In this document: in pieces, positions 43,004 to 51,053 of the stretch | Layout: each line of letters starts with the position of its first letter | How positions within the stretch are numbered: position 1 is the stretch's first letter | Source of the DNA: an uncultured Rhodopila sp. | GTDB taxonomy: Bacteria > Pseudomonadota > Alphaproteobacteria > Acetobacterales > Acetobacteraceae | Assembly: GCF_903915725.1 (NCBI RefSeq) | Contig: NZ_CAIWTY010000079.1 | Location: 38,138-102,137 of the forward strand | Direction of reading: 5' to 3' | DNA length: 64,000 nucleotides | Made by a program: the position numbers and the translations under genes | Notes under the pieces: generated by a model | Databases searched by the model: none | Told to the model about the DNA's origin: nothing | Seen by the model: the letters and a program-made list of their open reading frames with translations, nothing else

Positions 43004-44077
43004 ATGCTTAAAATCGAAGCCCGCGGCTACGAATCGAAATTCTGGCGCTACGCCTCGCCGATTTTGGCACTGCTGCTGACCGGAGCAACTTCGGGGCTGA
43101 TCTTCGCCGCCATGGATCGGCCGCCAGTGCTGACCGTCTATACTTTCTTGATCGTACCATTATTGGAACAGGACGGCTTCCAGGCGCTGGCGGTGAAAGC
43201 CGCGCCGCTCATCATGATGGGCGTCGGGCTGTCGTTGGCGTACCGCGCCAACGTCTGGAACATCGGCACCGACGGTCAGTTCACCCTCGGCGCGATCTGC
43301 GGCGGCGGCATCGCCCTGGCCTTCCCCGATGCGCCGTCCCTGGCACTGTTTCCTGCTATCGTCGCAGGCGGCATCATCGGCGGCATGCTCAACGGCGGGC
43401 TGGTGGCGTGGTTGCGCATCCGATTCAACGCCAACGAAATCCTCACCAGCCTGATGTTCGCTTATATCACCCAATACCTGCTGGTGTACCTCGTTACTGG
43501 TCCCTGGCGAGACCCGGAGGGCTTCGGTTTCCCGCAGACCGCGTTGTTCTCGGACAACGCCCTGGCTCCCCGGTTGATCGAGGACACCAATGTCCATATC
43601 GGCGTCCTGCTCGCCCCGCTGATCGCCATCGCGCTTTGGGTCATGCTGGAGAAAACGCTGCTGGGCTTCCAGTTCCGCGTGCTCGGCCAGGCCACGCGGG
43701 CGGCGCGGTTCGCCGGTTTCAACGAGAACCGCCTGGTCTGGGTGGCGATGCTGATCAGCGGCGGACTGGCCGGCCTGGCGGGCGTGCTGGAGGCGACCGG
43801 AACATTGGGACAACTGACCACCACGCTGTCCCCCGGCTATGGCTTCACCGCCATCATCGTATCATTCCTTGGCCGCCTCAATCCGATCGGCGTCATACCG
43901 GCGGGGCTGCTGCTGGCACTGACCTATCTCGGCGGTGACGCGGCGCAGATCAATCTTGGATTGCCAAACGCGGTTACCGGAATATTCCAGGGCATCCTGT
44001 TGTTCTACCTGCTTGGCTGCGACATTCTGCTGCTAAACCGAATCCGCTGGGTGCGGAGCAAACCAAAGGCTGCCTGA
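43004..44077 (+). CDS. Nucleoside-type ABC transporter permease 1
   Basis: The 357-residue membrane protein of the BPD_transp_2 family has about eight to ten helices. Typical segments are GVGLSLAYRANVWNIGTDGQ and FNANEILTSLMFAYI. It forms the channel with the following permease. The ATG at 43004 is preferred; a GTG six bases upstream is possible. It starts 48 bases after the ATPase gene. It corresponds to NupB/YufP-type subunits in nucleoside importers. Confidence 0.92.
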   Translation: MLKIEARGYESKFWRYASPILALLLTGATSGLIFAAMDRPPVLTVYTFLIVPLLEQDGFQALAVKAAPLIMMGVGLSLAYRANVWNIGTDGQFTLGAICGGGIALAFPDAPSLALFPAIVAGGIIGGMLNGGLVAWLRIRFNANEILTSLMFAYITQYLLVYLVTGPWRDPEGFGFPQTALFSDNALAPRLIEDTNVHIGVLLAPLIAIALWVMLEKTLLGFQFRVLGQATRAARFAGFNENRLVWVAMLISGGLAGLAGVLEATGTLGQLTTTLSPGYGFTAIIVSFLGRLNPIGVIPAGLLLALTYLGGDAAQINLGLPNAVTGIFQGILLFYLLGCDILLLNRIRWVRSKPKAA

Positions 44078-45000
44078 TGACCGAGTTGCTGGTTGCGTTC
44101 CTCGTCAGCACCGTCGCCGCCGCCACGCCGCTGCTGCTGGCGGCGACCGGAGAGCTGGTGGCGGAAAAAGCCGGCGTGCTGAACCTGGGCGTCGAAGGGA
44201 TGATGCTGGCGGGAGCCATCGCCGGCTTCGCGACGGCGAACGAAACGGGCGTAACAACACTGGGCGTGCTGGCCGCCCTGCTGGCCGGCACGGCTTTGGC
44301 GTTGCTGTTCGCGGTTGTTTCGTTGACATTACAGGCGAACCAGACCGCTACCGGGCTGGCGCTGACGATCTTCGGCCGAGGCTTCAGCGCGCTGCTCGGC
44401 GCGGGCTATGTCGGCATCCCGGCGCCGACGTTGCCAAAGCTGCATATTCCGCTTCTGAGCGATATTCCGATACTGGGGCCAGTGGTTTTCGGTCACGACA
44501 TCCTGGTTTACCTCTCCTTTGCAATCCTTGGCGCGGTGGCGTGGTGCTTTCGATCGACGCATCTCGGGCTGATCCTGCGAGCTGTTGGAGACTCGCACGA
44601 CGCGGCACACGCGCTGGGGTATGCGGTTTTGCCGATACGATACGCCGCGGTGGCGTTCGGCGGAGCGCTGGCGGGGTTGGCGGGGGCATACATGTCGCTG
44701 GCCTATACACCGCTCTGGGCGCAGGACATGACCGCCGGGCGCGGCTGGGTGGCGGTGGCGCTGGTTACGTTCGCGGCATGGCGGCCGTTCTGGCTGCTGA
44801 TCGGGGCATGGTTCTTCGGCGCGTTGATGTATCTCTCGCTGTATGTGCAGGCGCTGGGTGTGGCGGTGCCTTCGGCGCTGTTGTCGGCCCTGCCCTATAT
44901 CGGCACAGTGGTAGTGCTGGTCCTGATCTCTCGCGATCGGCGGCTGATCCGGCTGCACCGCCCGGCGATGCTCGGACGGCCGTTCCAGGCGAGGGCGTGA
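44077..45000 (+). CDS. Nucleoside-type ABC transporter permease 2
   Basis: The 307-residue protein is the second permease (NupC/YufQ type). The N-terminal ATPLLLAATGELVAEKAGVL and NLGVEGMMLAGAIAGFA are characteristic, with about eight hydrophobic segments. The start overlaps the stop of permease 1 (TGATG). With the BMP binding protein this predicts a purine nucleoside or related importer; substrate specificity is inferred only from the family. No metabolic gene follows. Confidence 0.92.
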   Translation: MTELLVAFLVSTVAAATPLLLAATGELVAEKAGVLNLGVEGMMLAGAIAGFATANETGVTTLGVLAALLAGTALALLFAVVSLTLQANQTATGLALTIFGRGFSALLGAGYVGIPAPTLPKLHIPLLSDIPILGPVVFGHDILVYLSFAILGAVAWCFRSTHLGLILRAVGDSHDAAHALGYAVLPIRYAAVAFGGALAGLAGAYMSLAYTPLWAQDMTAGRGWVAVALVTFAAWRPFWLLIGAWFFGALMYLSLYVQALGVAVPSALLSALPYIGTVVVLVLISRDRRLIRLHRPAMLGRPFQARA

Positions 45001-45035
45001 GACCGCGGATGCCACGTCGTTCGCCGGCCGCCTTC

Positions 45036-45185
45036 TTATGAGGTGATGATGGTTGCACTACCGGCATCGAGGGTGACACTTCGGGGGCCGATCGTGGATC
45101 TTCCACCAAGCGTCGCCACGCCCTGCTGAAGGCCTGGATCGAAACCTTGCAATTTCGCGAGCTTAATCGCTTCCAGCGGGGTCAT
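45036..45185 (-). pseudogene. Possible amidohydrolase-like remnant in the 401-base gap after the ABC operon
   Basis: A 49-codon minus-strand frame begins MTPLEAIKLAKLQGFDPGLQ. MTPLEAIKLA resembles the conserved C-terminal helix of amidohydrolases (PLEAIxxAT), but the rest does not continue the match. It may be a fragment of a deleted gene or chance. The rest of 45001-45401 has no gene I can support; the GGGAGGA at about 45391 is the ribosome-binding site of the next gene. Confidence 0.25.
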
Positions 45186-45401
45186 CCCAAGCCTCCAGAC
45201 TGAACTCTACGGTACGATGTCGAGACGATCAAAGTGCCCTGGCAAATCATTTTGTCAAGCGGACCGTCCCGGATCGGACAAGACCATTCGCACGCTTGCC
45301 GGCGAAAGTCAGGCAAGGTAGACATTCTCGTTCCGATGCTGGCGTCTTCGCCCATAGCGCGAAGGAAAGGCAGTAGCACGGGAGTGGATGGGAGGATCTG
45401 A

Positions 45402-45953
45402 ATGTCGCAACGGCTTATCACGCTCGGCGCGGTGCTTTTAGGTGGCGCGGCCGTGCTGGCGCCGATAGGCGCCGAAGCCCACGGTCCGACGCGCCAGAAA
45501 GTCGTCCAGTCGGTGGACATCGCCGCTCCGCCCGAAGCAGTCTGGGCGGTCGCGGGCAACTTCCATGACATGAGCTGGGATCCAGCCATTGCCGGCACGC
45601 AAGGCGACGGCGGCAACACAGTGAATGCGCTGCGAACATTGACACTGAAGTCCGGCGGCCAGATCACCGAAAGCCTGGAGCGTTATGATCCCGCTCAGTT
45701 CACCTACGGCACCTTCATGCCGCACAACGATCCGAAGGCGTTGCCGGTCTCCAATTTCTCCACCGTGCTGACCGTCACGGCGGCCAGCGGCGGCAAGTCC
45801 ACCGTGCAGTGGCGCGCGGCGGCCTATCGCGGCGACCCCAACAACGACCCGCCTCCGGAACTGAACGATGAAGCAGCCGTCGCCGCGATGAACGCCTATC
45901 TGCGCACCGGCCTCGATGGCCTCAAGCAGAAGATAGAAAGCAGCGCACACTGA
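45402..45953 (+). CDS. MxaD-like SRPBCC family exported protein (first copy)
   Basis: The 183-residue protein has a leader (LITLGAVLLGGAAVLAPIGA, cleaved before HGP) and an SRPBCC/polyketide-cyclase-like fold: KVVQSVDIAAPPEAVWAVAG, GDGGNTVNALRTLTLKSGG, ALPVSNFSTVLTV and the late LNDEAAVAAMNAYLRTG. The layout resembles MxaD of methanol dehydrogenase clusters, which aids electron transfer from the dehydrogenase in the periplasm. No dehydrogenase or cytochrome gene is nearby, so it is MxaD-like rather than proven MxaD. Its stop overlaps the following propeller gene. Confidence 0.8.
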   Translation: MSQRLITLGAVLLGGAAVLAPIGAEAHGPTRQKVVQSVDIAAPPEAVWAVAGNFHDMSWDPAIAGTQGDGGNTVNALRTLTLKSGGQITESLERYDPAQFTYGTFMPHNDPKALPVSNFSTVLTVTAASGGKSTVQWRAAAYRGDPNNDPPPELNDEAAVAAMNAYLRTGLDGLKQKIESSAH

Positions 45954-46909
45954 TTCGCCCTTTCGTCGCCCTGATCGCGGCCTGGCTGGTGCTGCCTCTA
46001 TCGGCGAGCGGAACGGAAGCGTTCATCACCGACCAAAAAGGCAGTGCCATATCGGTCCTGGATCTTTCGACCGGACAAATGCTCGCGAAAATCGCGATCG
46101 CCGGCCACCCGGCCGGCATCGCCATGAGCCGCGATGGCGCCCGGGCTTACGTCACCAGCCCCGATGACCATAAATTATCGGTTGTAGACACCACTTCTCG
46201 CACTGTGCTGCGCCAGGTAACCCTGCCCGGCGGTCCGCTCGGGGTCGCGGTGAGCCCGGATGGTGCAAAAGTCTATGTCGCGGACTGGTATGGCGATCAG
46301 GTCGCGATGGTCGATGCCGCCACAGGCTCGCCCGGTTCGGTCATCACCGCCGGCCACTCGCCGTCCGGTCTTGCCGTTACTCCCGATGGCGCCATTCTTA
46401 TTGTCGCCAACCGGTTGGATAACACAGTCTCACTGATCGATCTCGCAACGCTGCAACAGATCGCGATCATCCCCGTGGGCGAGCACCCGTTCGGTCTGAC
46501 AATTGATCCATCCGGCACGCGGGCCTACACAGCCGATGTCGAATCCGACGACGTCGCCGTCATCGATCTGGCGTCCCGCCGCCTGCTGGCGCGCATTCCG
46601 GTGGGAAAACGGCCGTACGTCGTTGCACTCGCGGGCGACCGCGGCTTCGTCACCGATGAACAAGGCGGCTCGCTGACCGCCTTCGATCTCGGCACGCTCC
46701 TGCCCATCGGCTCCGTTGACGTCGGCAGCATGCCGGAGGGCATCGAGGCCAGCCGCGACGGGCAGACATTATACGTCGCCAACTGGATGGACGACACCGT
46801 CAGCGTCGTCGATGCGCGGCGACTCAAGGTCACCGCCACGCTGCCGGCGGGCGACAGTCCGCGTGCGTTCGGAACGTTCCTGCGATCAACCGGGCAAGGA
46901 TCCCATTAG
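45950..46909 (+). CDS. Exported YVTN-type beta-propeller protein, PQQ-associated family
   Basis: The protein has seven or so YVTN repeats (GTRAYTADVESDDVAVIDL, DGQTLYVANWMDDTVSVVD) and resembles the beta-propellers associated with PQQ-dependent catabolism. A GTG at 45989 would start inside a leader; the preceding codons (IRPFVALIAAWLVLPLSASG) form a good signal peptide, so translation probably starts at CTG 45950 or ATT 45953, overlapping the upstream stop (CTGA). Start is therefore uncertain. It lies between two MxaD-like genes that are four bases or less away, so the three form one operon. Confidence 0.75.
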   Translation: MIRPFVALIAAWLVLPLSASGTEAFITDQKGSAISVLDLSTGQMLAKIAIAGHPAGIAMSRDGARAYVTSPDDHKLSVVDTTSRTVLRQVTLPGGPLGVAVSPDGAKVYVADWYGDQVAMVDAATGSPGSVITAGHSPSGLAVTPDGAILIVANRLDNTVSLIDLATLQQIAIIPVGEHPFGLTIDPSGTRAYTADVESDDVAVIDLASRRLLARIPVGKRPYVVALAGDRGFVTDEQGGSLTAFDLGTLLPIGSVDVGSMPEGIEASRDGQTLYVANWMDDTVSVVDARRLKVTATLPAGDSPRAFGTFLRSTGQGSH

Positions 46910-46912
46910 ATC

Positions 46913-47446
46913 ATGCGCATTCTCCTAGTGCTTCTCGCCTACCTTCTCGCCACTCCCCAAGCCCTCGCCCACGGCTCCGATCGGCTGAAGGTCACCGAAA
47001 CGATCTTGCTGGATGCCACGCCCGAAACGGTCTGGGCGGCGGTTGGCAATTTCCACGATCTGGCCTGGGATCCGGCAATCGTAAAGACCGAGGGAGATGG
47101 CGGCAACACGGTCGATTCGTTTCGAACGACGACGCTCGGCAACAATGGAACCATTGCTGAACAGTTGGTAATTTACGATGCAACGAAAATGACGTACTCC
47201 ACATTCCTACCCCATAACGACCCGGCGGTGCTGCCAATCACCAACTTTTCGACGATTCTGACGGTGAAGCCGGCGTCTTCGGGCGGGACGGAGGTTGTCT
47301 GGCGCGCCGCCGGTTTCCGCGGCTATCCCAACGACAATCCGCCGCCGGCTCTAAACGATGAGGTGGCGGTCAAGGCCATGCACGATTACCTGCGGGCCGG
47401 GCTCGATGCCCTGCGCCGCCGCTTCGGCAGACCGAACGGGTCCTGA
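46913..47446 (+). CDS. MxaD-like SRPBCC family exported protein (second copy)
   Basis: The 177-residue protein is a paralogue of the 45402 gene with the same motifs (TILLDATPETVWAAVGNFHD, GDGGNTVDSFRTTTLG, HNDPAVLPITNFSTIL). Leader: MRILLVLLAYLLATPQALA before HGS. The two copies are about half identical by eye, so the duplication is not recent. It starts four bases after the propeller gene and closes this operon. A hairpin overlaps its stop codon and that of the convergent gene. Confidence 0.8.
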   Translation: MRILLVLLAYLLATPQALAHGSDRLKVTETILLDATPETVWAAVGNFHDLAWDPAIVKTEGDGGNTVDSFRTTTLGNNGTIAEQLVIYDATKMTYSTFLPHNDPAVLPITNFSTILTVKPASSGGTEVVWRAAGFRGYPNDNPPPALNDEVAVKAMHDYLRAGLDALRRRFGRPNGS

Positions 47447-47463
47447 AACTTGATTCAGGGCCC
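47438..47463. terminator. Hairpin at a convergent gene junction
   Basis: GGGTCCTGAA at 47438-47447 pairs with TTCAGGGCCC at 47454-47463 through ten base pairs, one a G-U, with a six-base loop. It overlaps both stop codons of the convergent genes. There is no T-run, so it may reduce readthrough in either direction without being a classic terminator. Confidence 0.55.
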
Positions 47464-48348
47464 GCGGCGCACGGCCTGCACCGCCGCCATCACGTCGTGA
47501 TGCACCTCCATCGCCAACGCATCGATCGTATGCTCGCGCCGGCGCGTCACCCCGTCCACCGCCGGGCCGAGCCGCACCATCGCCTCGACCACAGCCCGAT
47601 CCAGCGCCGGGTTCAACCCGGCCCGCAGCGCCACCGCCCAATCCGGCCGCAGCAGCGCCAGTGCCGCCAGCACCGCGTAGGCTCCCCAGTGCGAGACCCC
47701 GGCCGCGATCAGGAAATCCGCCGGCACGACGCAGCCGTTCAGTTCTCCCAGCGGCACGTGCTCGGCAATCAGCGCGCGCGGCACGCAGCCCATGCCGATC
47801 TCGTTGCCGCCGTCGCCGATGGCGATGGTGCGCCAGGGGCCGGCGCTGAACAGGCGGTCCAGCGGCGCGGCATGGGCCGAGATGTCGCTGCCGCGCATGT
47901 TACGGGCGCGCCCGTCGGCGGACGGACCACAGCGTTCGATGGCGATCGCCCAATCAATTCCCTCGGCGCGCCAACGATCCACCAGCCCATCGACCGCTGC
48001 ATCCGGCGCGAGGTGATCGATCGGGACCAACTCGGCCCCTGCCCGGTCGAGCGCCACGCGGCATGCGGATGCGCACACGGTATCGGTTGCCAGCCGGCAA
48101 ACCAGGCCGGCACCGAGAAATCCAAGCGCCAGCAGCGCCGCCCCCGCGGGACCATCCGTCTCCGCCGCCGGCGGATCGCCGCCCGGCACGAAGAATCCGG
48201 TAATCAGGCCGATGCGCGGCGCGTGAAAGTCAGCCAGGGCGTGAACCGCGCCGCAAAGACCGCCTTGCGCCGTACGGAAGACCGCGTCCATGCCCCGTCC
48301 GACGTCGCGCTGGATCGCCGCCTCGATCCGGTCGATCAGCGCTTTCAT
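47455..48348 (-). CDS. D-glutamate cyclase C-terminal domain-like protein (DUF4392)
   Basis: The 297-residue protein corresponds to the DUF4392 half of the mitochondrial fusion DGLUCY. Visible features are APRIGLITGFFVPGGDPPA, ETDGPAGAALLALGFLGAGL, a NAD/phosphate-type glycine segment, and TIAIGDGGNEIGMGCVP. It starts eight bases after the DUF1445 gene, in the same order as the halves of the fusion. D-glutamate cyclase converts D-glutamate to 5-oxo-D-proline; whether both parts are needed for that activity here is inference. Confidence 0.8.
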   Translation of the reverse strand: MKALIDRIEAAIQRDVGRGMDAVFRTAQGGLCGAVHALADFHAPRIGLITGFFVPGGDPPAAETDGPAGAALLALGFLGAGLVCRLATDTVCASACRVALDRAGAELVPIDHLAPDAAVDGLVDRWRAEGIDWAIAIERCGPSADGRARNMRGSDISAHAAPLDRLFSAGPWRTIAIGDGGNEIGMGCVPRALIAEHVPLGELNGCVVPADFLIAAGVSHWGAYAVLAALALLRPDWAVALRAGLNPALDRAVVEAMVRLGPAVDGVTRRREHTIDALAMEVHHDVMAAVQAVRRGP

Positions 48349-48356
48349 CCCGGGGT

Positions 48357-49157
48357 CTACAGCGCCGCCAGCGACGTGTTGCGCAGATCGGTGATCAGCA
48401 TGCTCCCCGGCGCGTGGGTGATGCAGAACGCCGGCCGGACCCTGGCGATCACCGCCTGCGGGGTGACACCGCACGCCCAGAACACCGGCATTTCACCCGG
48501 GCCGATCGGCACTGCGTCGCCATAATCCGGTTTGCCGATATCGGCGATGCCGATGGCGTCCGGGAAGCCGAGATGCACCGGCGCACCGTGCACGGAAGGG
48601 AACCGCGAGGTGATCTGCACCGCCCGGATCACGTCGGCCGGCTTCATCGGCCGCATCGACACCACCAGCGGCCCGTTGAACACGCCCGCCGGAACACACG
48701 GGACATTGGTCCGATACATCGGCACGTTCGACCCGAGGGCGACATGCCGGACCTCGATGCCATCGTCGATCAGCGCCTCCTCGAAGGAGAACGAGCAGCC
48801 GATGGCGAAGCTGACGAGATCTTCGCGCCATACATCGTGGAGATCCATTGGTTCCGCGACCAGTTCGCCGTCCCGCCAGACCCGGTATCGCGGCAGGTCG
48901 GTGCGGATATCGAGGTCCTCGCCCAGGGTCGGGAACCGCGGATCGCCCGCCTCCGACACCGCCAGCAGCGGGCAGGGTTTCGGGTTGGCGTGGGCAAAAC
49001 GCAGGAAATCATGCGCCTGGTCGCGCGGCAGAATGACGAGGTTCGCCTGCACGTGCCCCGGCGCGAGGCCGGAGGTCGGACCAGTGAAGCCGCCGTCGCG
49101 GATGCGCAACCGCTCCCGCTGTCCCGCGTTGCCGTGCCGTTTGGGGATGGCGTTCAT
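48357..49157 (-). CDS. D-glutamate cyclase N-terminal domain-like protein (DUF1445/PF07286)
   Basis: The 266-residue protein matches the DUF1445 'putative hydro-lyase' family, whose mitochondrial member is the N-terminal half of D-glutamate cyclase. Key segments are [58 protein letters not shown] and [22 protein letters not shown] lies seven bases before the ATG at 49157; earlier TTG and ATG codons at 49163 and 49160 are in frame. Paired with the DUF4392 gene just downstream. Confidence 0.88.
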   Translation of the reverse strand: MNAIPKRHGNAGQRERLRIRDGGFTGPTSGLAPGHVQANLVILPRDQAHDFLRFAHANPKPCPLLAVSEAGDPRFPTLGEDLDIRTDLPRYRVWRDGELVAEPMDLHDVWREDLVSFAIGCSFSFEEALIDDGIEVRHVALGSNVPMYRTNVPCVPAGVFNGPLVVSMRPMKPADVIRAVQITSRFPSVHGAPVHLGFPDAIGIADIGKPDYGDAVPIGPGEMPVFWACGVTPQAVIARVRPAFCITHAPGSMLITDLRNTSLAAL

Positions 49158-49291
49158 CATCAAGCCTCCGTCACTGCAGTGTCAGGGTAGAACCCGTACC
49201 CGGGGCGCGCAACGGGCGAACACCGAACCGGGATTTCGTTTCCACCGTTCGTGCTTTGCCGCCGCCGGTATCGCCATGGTAACGTGATCGG

Positions 49292-50077
49292 ATGAGTTAT
49301 TGGGGTAAGATCATCGGCGGCACCGCCGGCTTCCTTGTCGGCGGCCCGTACGGCCTCGTCATCGGAGCGGCCATCGGCCATGCGGCGGATTCCGGCTCGG
49401 TGCATACCGCGCGGCGCAGCTTTCGCGGCAATGGCGCCGCGTTCAATCCGGCCCGGCTGGCCGGCATGCTGGGGCGGCGGCAGGAAGTTTTCGCCATCAC
49501 CGTCACGGTGCTGGCAGCCAAGCTGTCCAAGGTGGATGGTCCCGTGACGCGGGCCGAGATCGACGCCTTCAAGCGCAATTTCCGCATCCCGCCAGGCTCC
49601 GCCCGCGGCATCGCCCGGCTGTTCGACCAGGCGCGCGACAGCACGGATTCGTTCGAACCCTATGCCGCGCAACTGGCGGAAGCGTTCGCCGATAATCGGA
49701 TCGTGCTGGAACAGGTGCTGGGATCGCTGTTTTCGATCGCCCGCGCCGATGGCCCGCTGAACCTGCGGGAGCAGGAGTTTCTGCACCGCGTTCACCGCCG
49801 CATGGCGCTCGATCAAATTGCCTGGGAACGCGCCTCCGGCGAAACCCCGCGGCGGCCGGAGCCGGTGGACGAAACCGACCCGTATCTCGAACTCGGGGTT
49901 CCCCGCACTACCAGCGGCGAGGAATTGCGGGCGACCTGGAAGCGGCTGATGCGGGAGAACCATCCCGACACGCTCGCCGCGCGCGGCGTGCCGGCGGATT
50001 TCGTCGCCCGTGCCAGCGACAAGGTGGCGCGGATCAATGCCGCCTGGGACCGCATCAAGCGGGAACGGGGTCTGTGA
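49292..50077 (+). CDS. DjlA-like membrane-anchored TerB/DnaJ protein
   Basis: The 261-residue protein has a glycine-rich N-terminal hydrophobic segment (about 4-28), a TerB domain (about 60-170) and a C-terminal J domain with HPD at 224-226. This is the DjlA layout: a membrane-bound DnaK co-chaperone. Its TerB core shows KLSKVDGPVTRAEIDAF and SIARADGPLNLREQEFL. The stop overlaps the amidase start (GTGA), suggesting coupling with cell-envelope functions. Confidence 0.88.
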   Translation: MSYWGKIIGGTAGFLVGGPYGLVIGAAIGHAADSGSVHTARRSFRGNGAAFNPARLAGMLGRRQEVFAITVTVLAAKLSKVDGPVTRAEIDAFKRNFRIPPGSARGIARLFDQARDSTDSFEPYAAQLAEAFADNRIVLEQVLGSLFSIARADGPLNLREQEFLHRVHRRMALDQIAWERASGETPRRPEPVDETDPYLELGVPRTTSGEELRATWKRLMRENHPDTLAARGVPADFVARASDKVARINAAWDRIKRERGL

Positions 50078-50862
50078 CCAGGCCGCCGCCGCCCTGGCTG
50101 CGGGCGGTCCCGGCTGCCCCCCGGCCCTACGCCCCTGCCCTGCCGATACGGGATCTGCCAAGCCCGAACCATGACGAGCGGACGGGTCCGGTGGACATGC
50201 TGATCCTGCACTACACCGGCATGCAGACCGCGCGGGAGGCGATCGATCGGCTGCGCGACCCGGCGGCCGCGGTGTCGTCACACTACGTGGTGGATGAGGA
50301 TGGGAGTGTGGTTCAGCTCGTGCCGGAAGCACGGCGCGCATGGCATGCCGGGGTGTCGCATTGGCGGGGGCATGCGGCGCTGAACGGGCGGTCCATCGGC
50401 GTCGAGATCGTCAATCCCGGGCATGAATGGGGCTACCGGGATTTTCCGGTCCTGCAGCTCGCCGCCGTCTGCGACCTGTGCCTGCTGATCCTGGCACGCC
50501 ACCCGATCCCGGCACGCAATGTCGTCGGCCATAGCGACGTGGCGCCGGATCGCAAGCAAGACCCCGGGGAGCGATTCGATTGGCGCGCCCTGGCGGAGAA
50601 CGGCGTGGGCCTGTGGCCCGATGATGCGCCCGATCTGGGGACGACGGGTGCCGTCCGCGACGCCGTGATGTTGCGCCCGGTGCGCGCCGCGCTGGCGGAG
50701 ATTGGCTATCGGGTGGGGCTGGAAGGCGCGCTTGATCCGGCGCTGTCCGCGGTGTTGCGGGCGTTCCAGCGGCACTGGCGGCCGGAGGCGGTGACCGGCC
50801 AGGCGGATGACGGCACGCTGGTTCGGCTTTTGGCCGTGCAGAAGCTGGTGCGAAATGGTTGA
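50074..50862 (+). CDS. AmiD-type N-acetylmuramoyl-L-alanine amidase
   Basis: The 262-residue protein carries an Amidase_2 (zinc) domain with His46 in MLILHYTGM, His-containing RAWHAGVSHWRGH, and VVGHSDVAPDRKQDPGERFD, followed by a peptidoglycan-binding-like helical region (about 195-260). It cleaves the amide between muramic acid and L-Ala in peptidoglycan. No clear leader is visible, so it may act in the cytoplasm on recycled muropeptides (AmpD-like) or be exported by another route. GTG start, coupled to the DjlA-like gene. Confidence 0.9.
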   Translation: MTRPPPPWLRAVPAAPRPYAPALPIRDLPSPNHDERTGPVDMLILHYTGMQTAREAIDRLRDPAAAVSSHYVVDEDGSVVQLVPEARRAWHAGVSHWRGHAALNGRSIGVEIVNPGHEWGYRDFPVLQLAAVCDLCLLILARHPIPARNVVGHSDVAPDRKQDPGERFDWRALAENGVGLWPDDAPDLGTTGAVRDAVMLRPVRAALAEIGYRVGLEGALDPALSAVLRAFQRHWRPEAVTGQADDGTLVRLLAVQKLVRNG

Positions 50863-50904
50863 CGAGCGGCGGCGGGACGCGTATTCCGCCGCCTCCTGTT
50901 GGAT

Positions 50905-50979
50905 GGCGGCGTAGCTCAGCGGTAGAGCAGGGGAATCATAATCCCTTGGTCGGCGGTTCAAATCCGTCCGCCGCTACCA
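50905..50979 (+). tRNA. tRNA-Met (CAU), elongator
   Basis: A full cloverleaf of 75 bases is present. The acceptor stem is GGCGGCG/CGCCGCT and the D stem GCTC/GAGC. The anticodon stem GGGGA/TCCCT encloses the loop ATCATAA with anticodon CAT. The T arm is GGCGG-TTCAAAT-CCGTC and CCA is encoded. The first base pair is G-U, so it is not the initiator type, which has an unpaired position 1. Sequence similarity to alphaproteobacterial elongator tRNA-Met supports methionine and not the tRNA-Ile2 that shares CAU. Confidence 0.95.
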
Positions 50980-51053
50980 TCCCGATGCCATGGAAGCATC
51001 TTCGGGCCACCAGATCCGCCTTCGGTATCCGCTACCTCCGAATCCCATCACGC

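Noticed and set aside
45182..45667. A 161-codon minus-strand frame
   Set aside because: Runs antisense to the first MxaD-like gene, whose leader and motifs are clear.
50905..50979. Initiator tRNA-Met or tRNA-Ile2
   Set aside because: Position 1 is paired, unlike the initiator, and the body matches elongator tRNA-Met.
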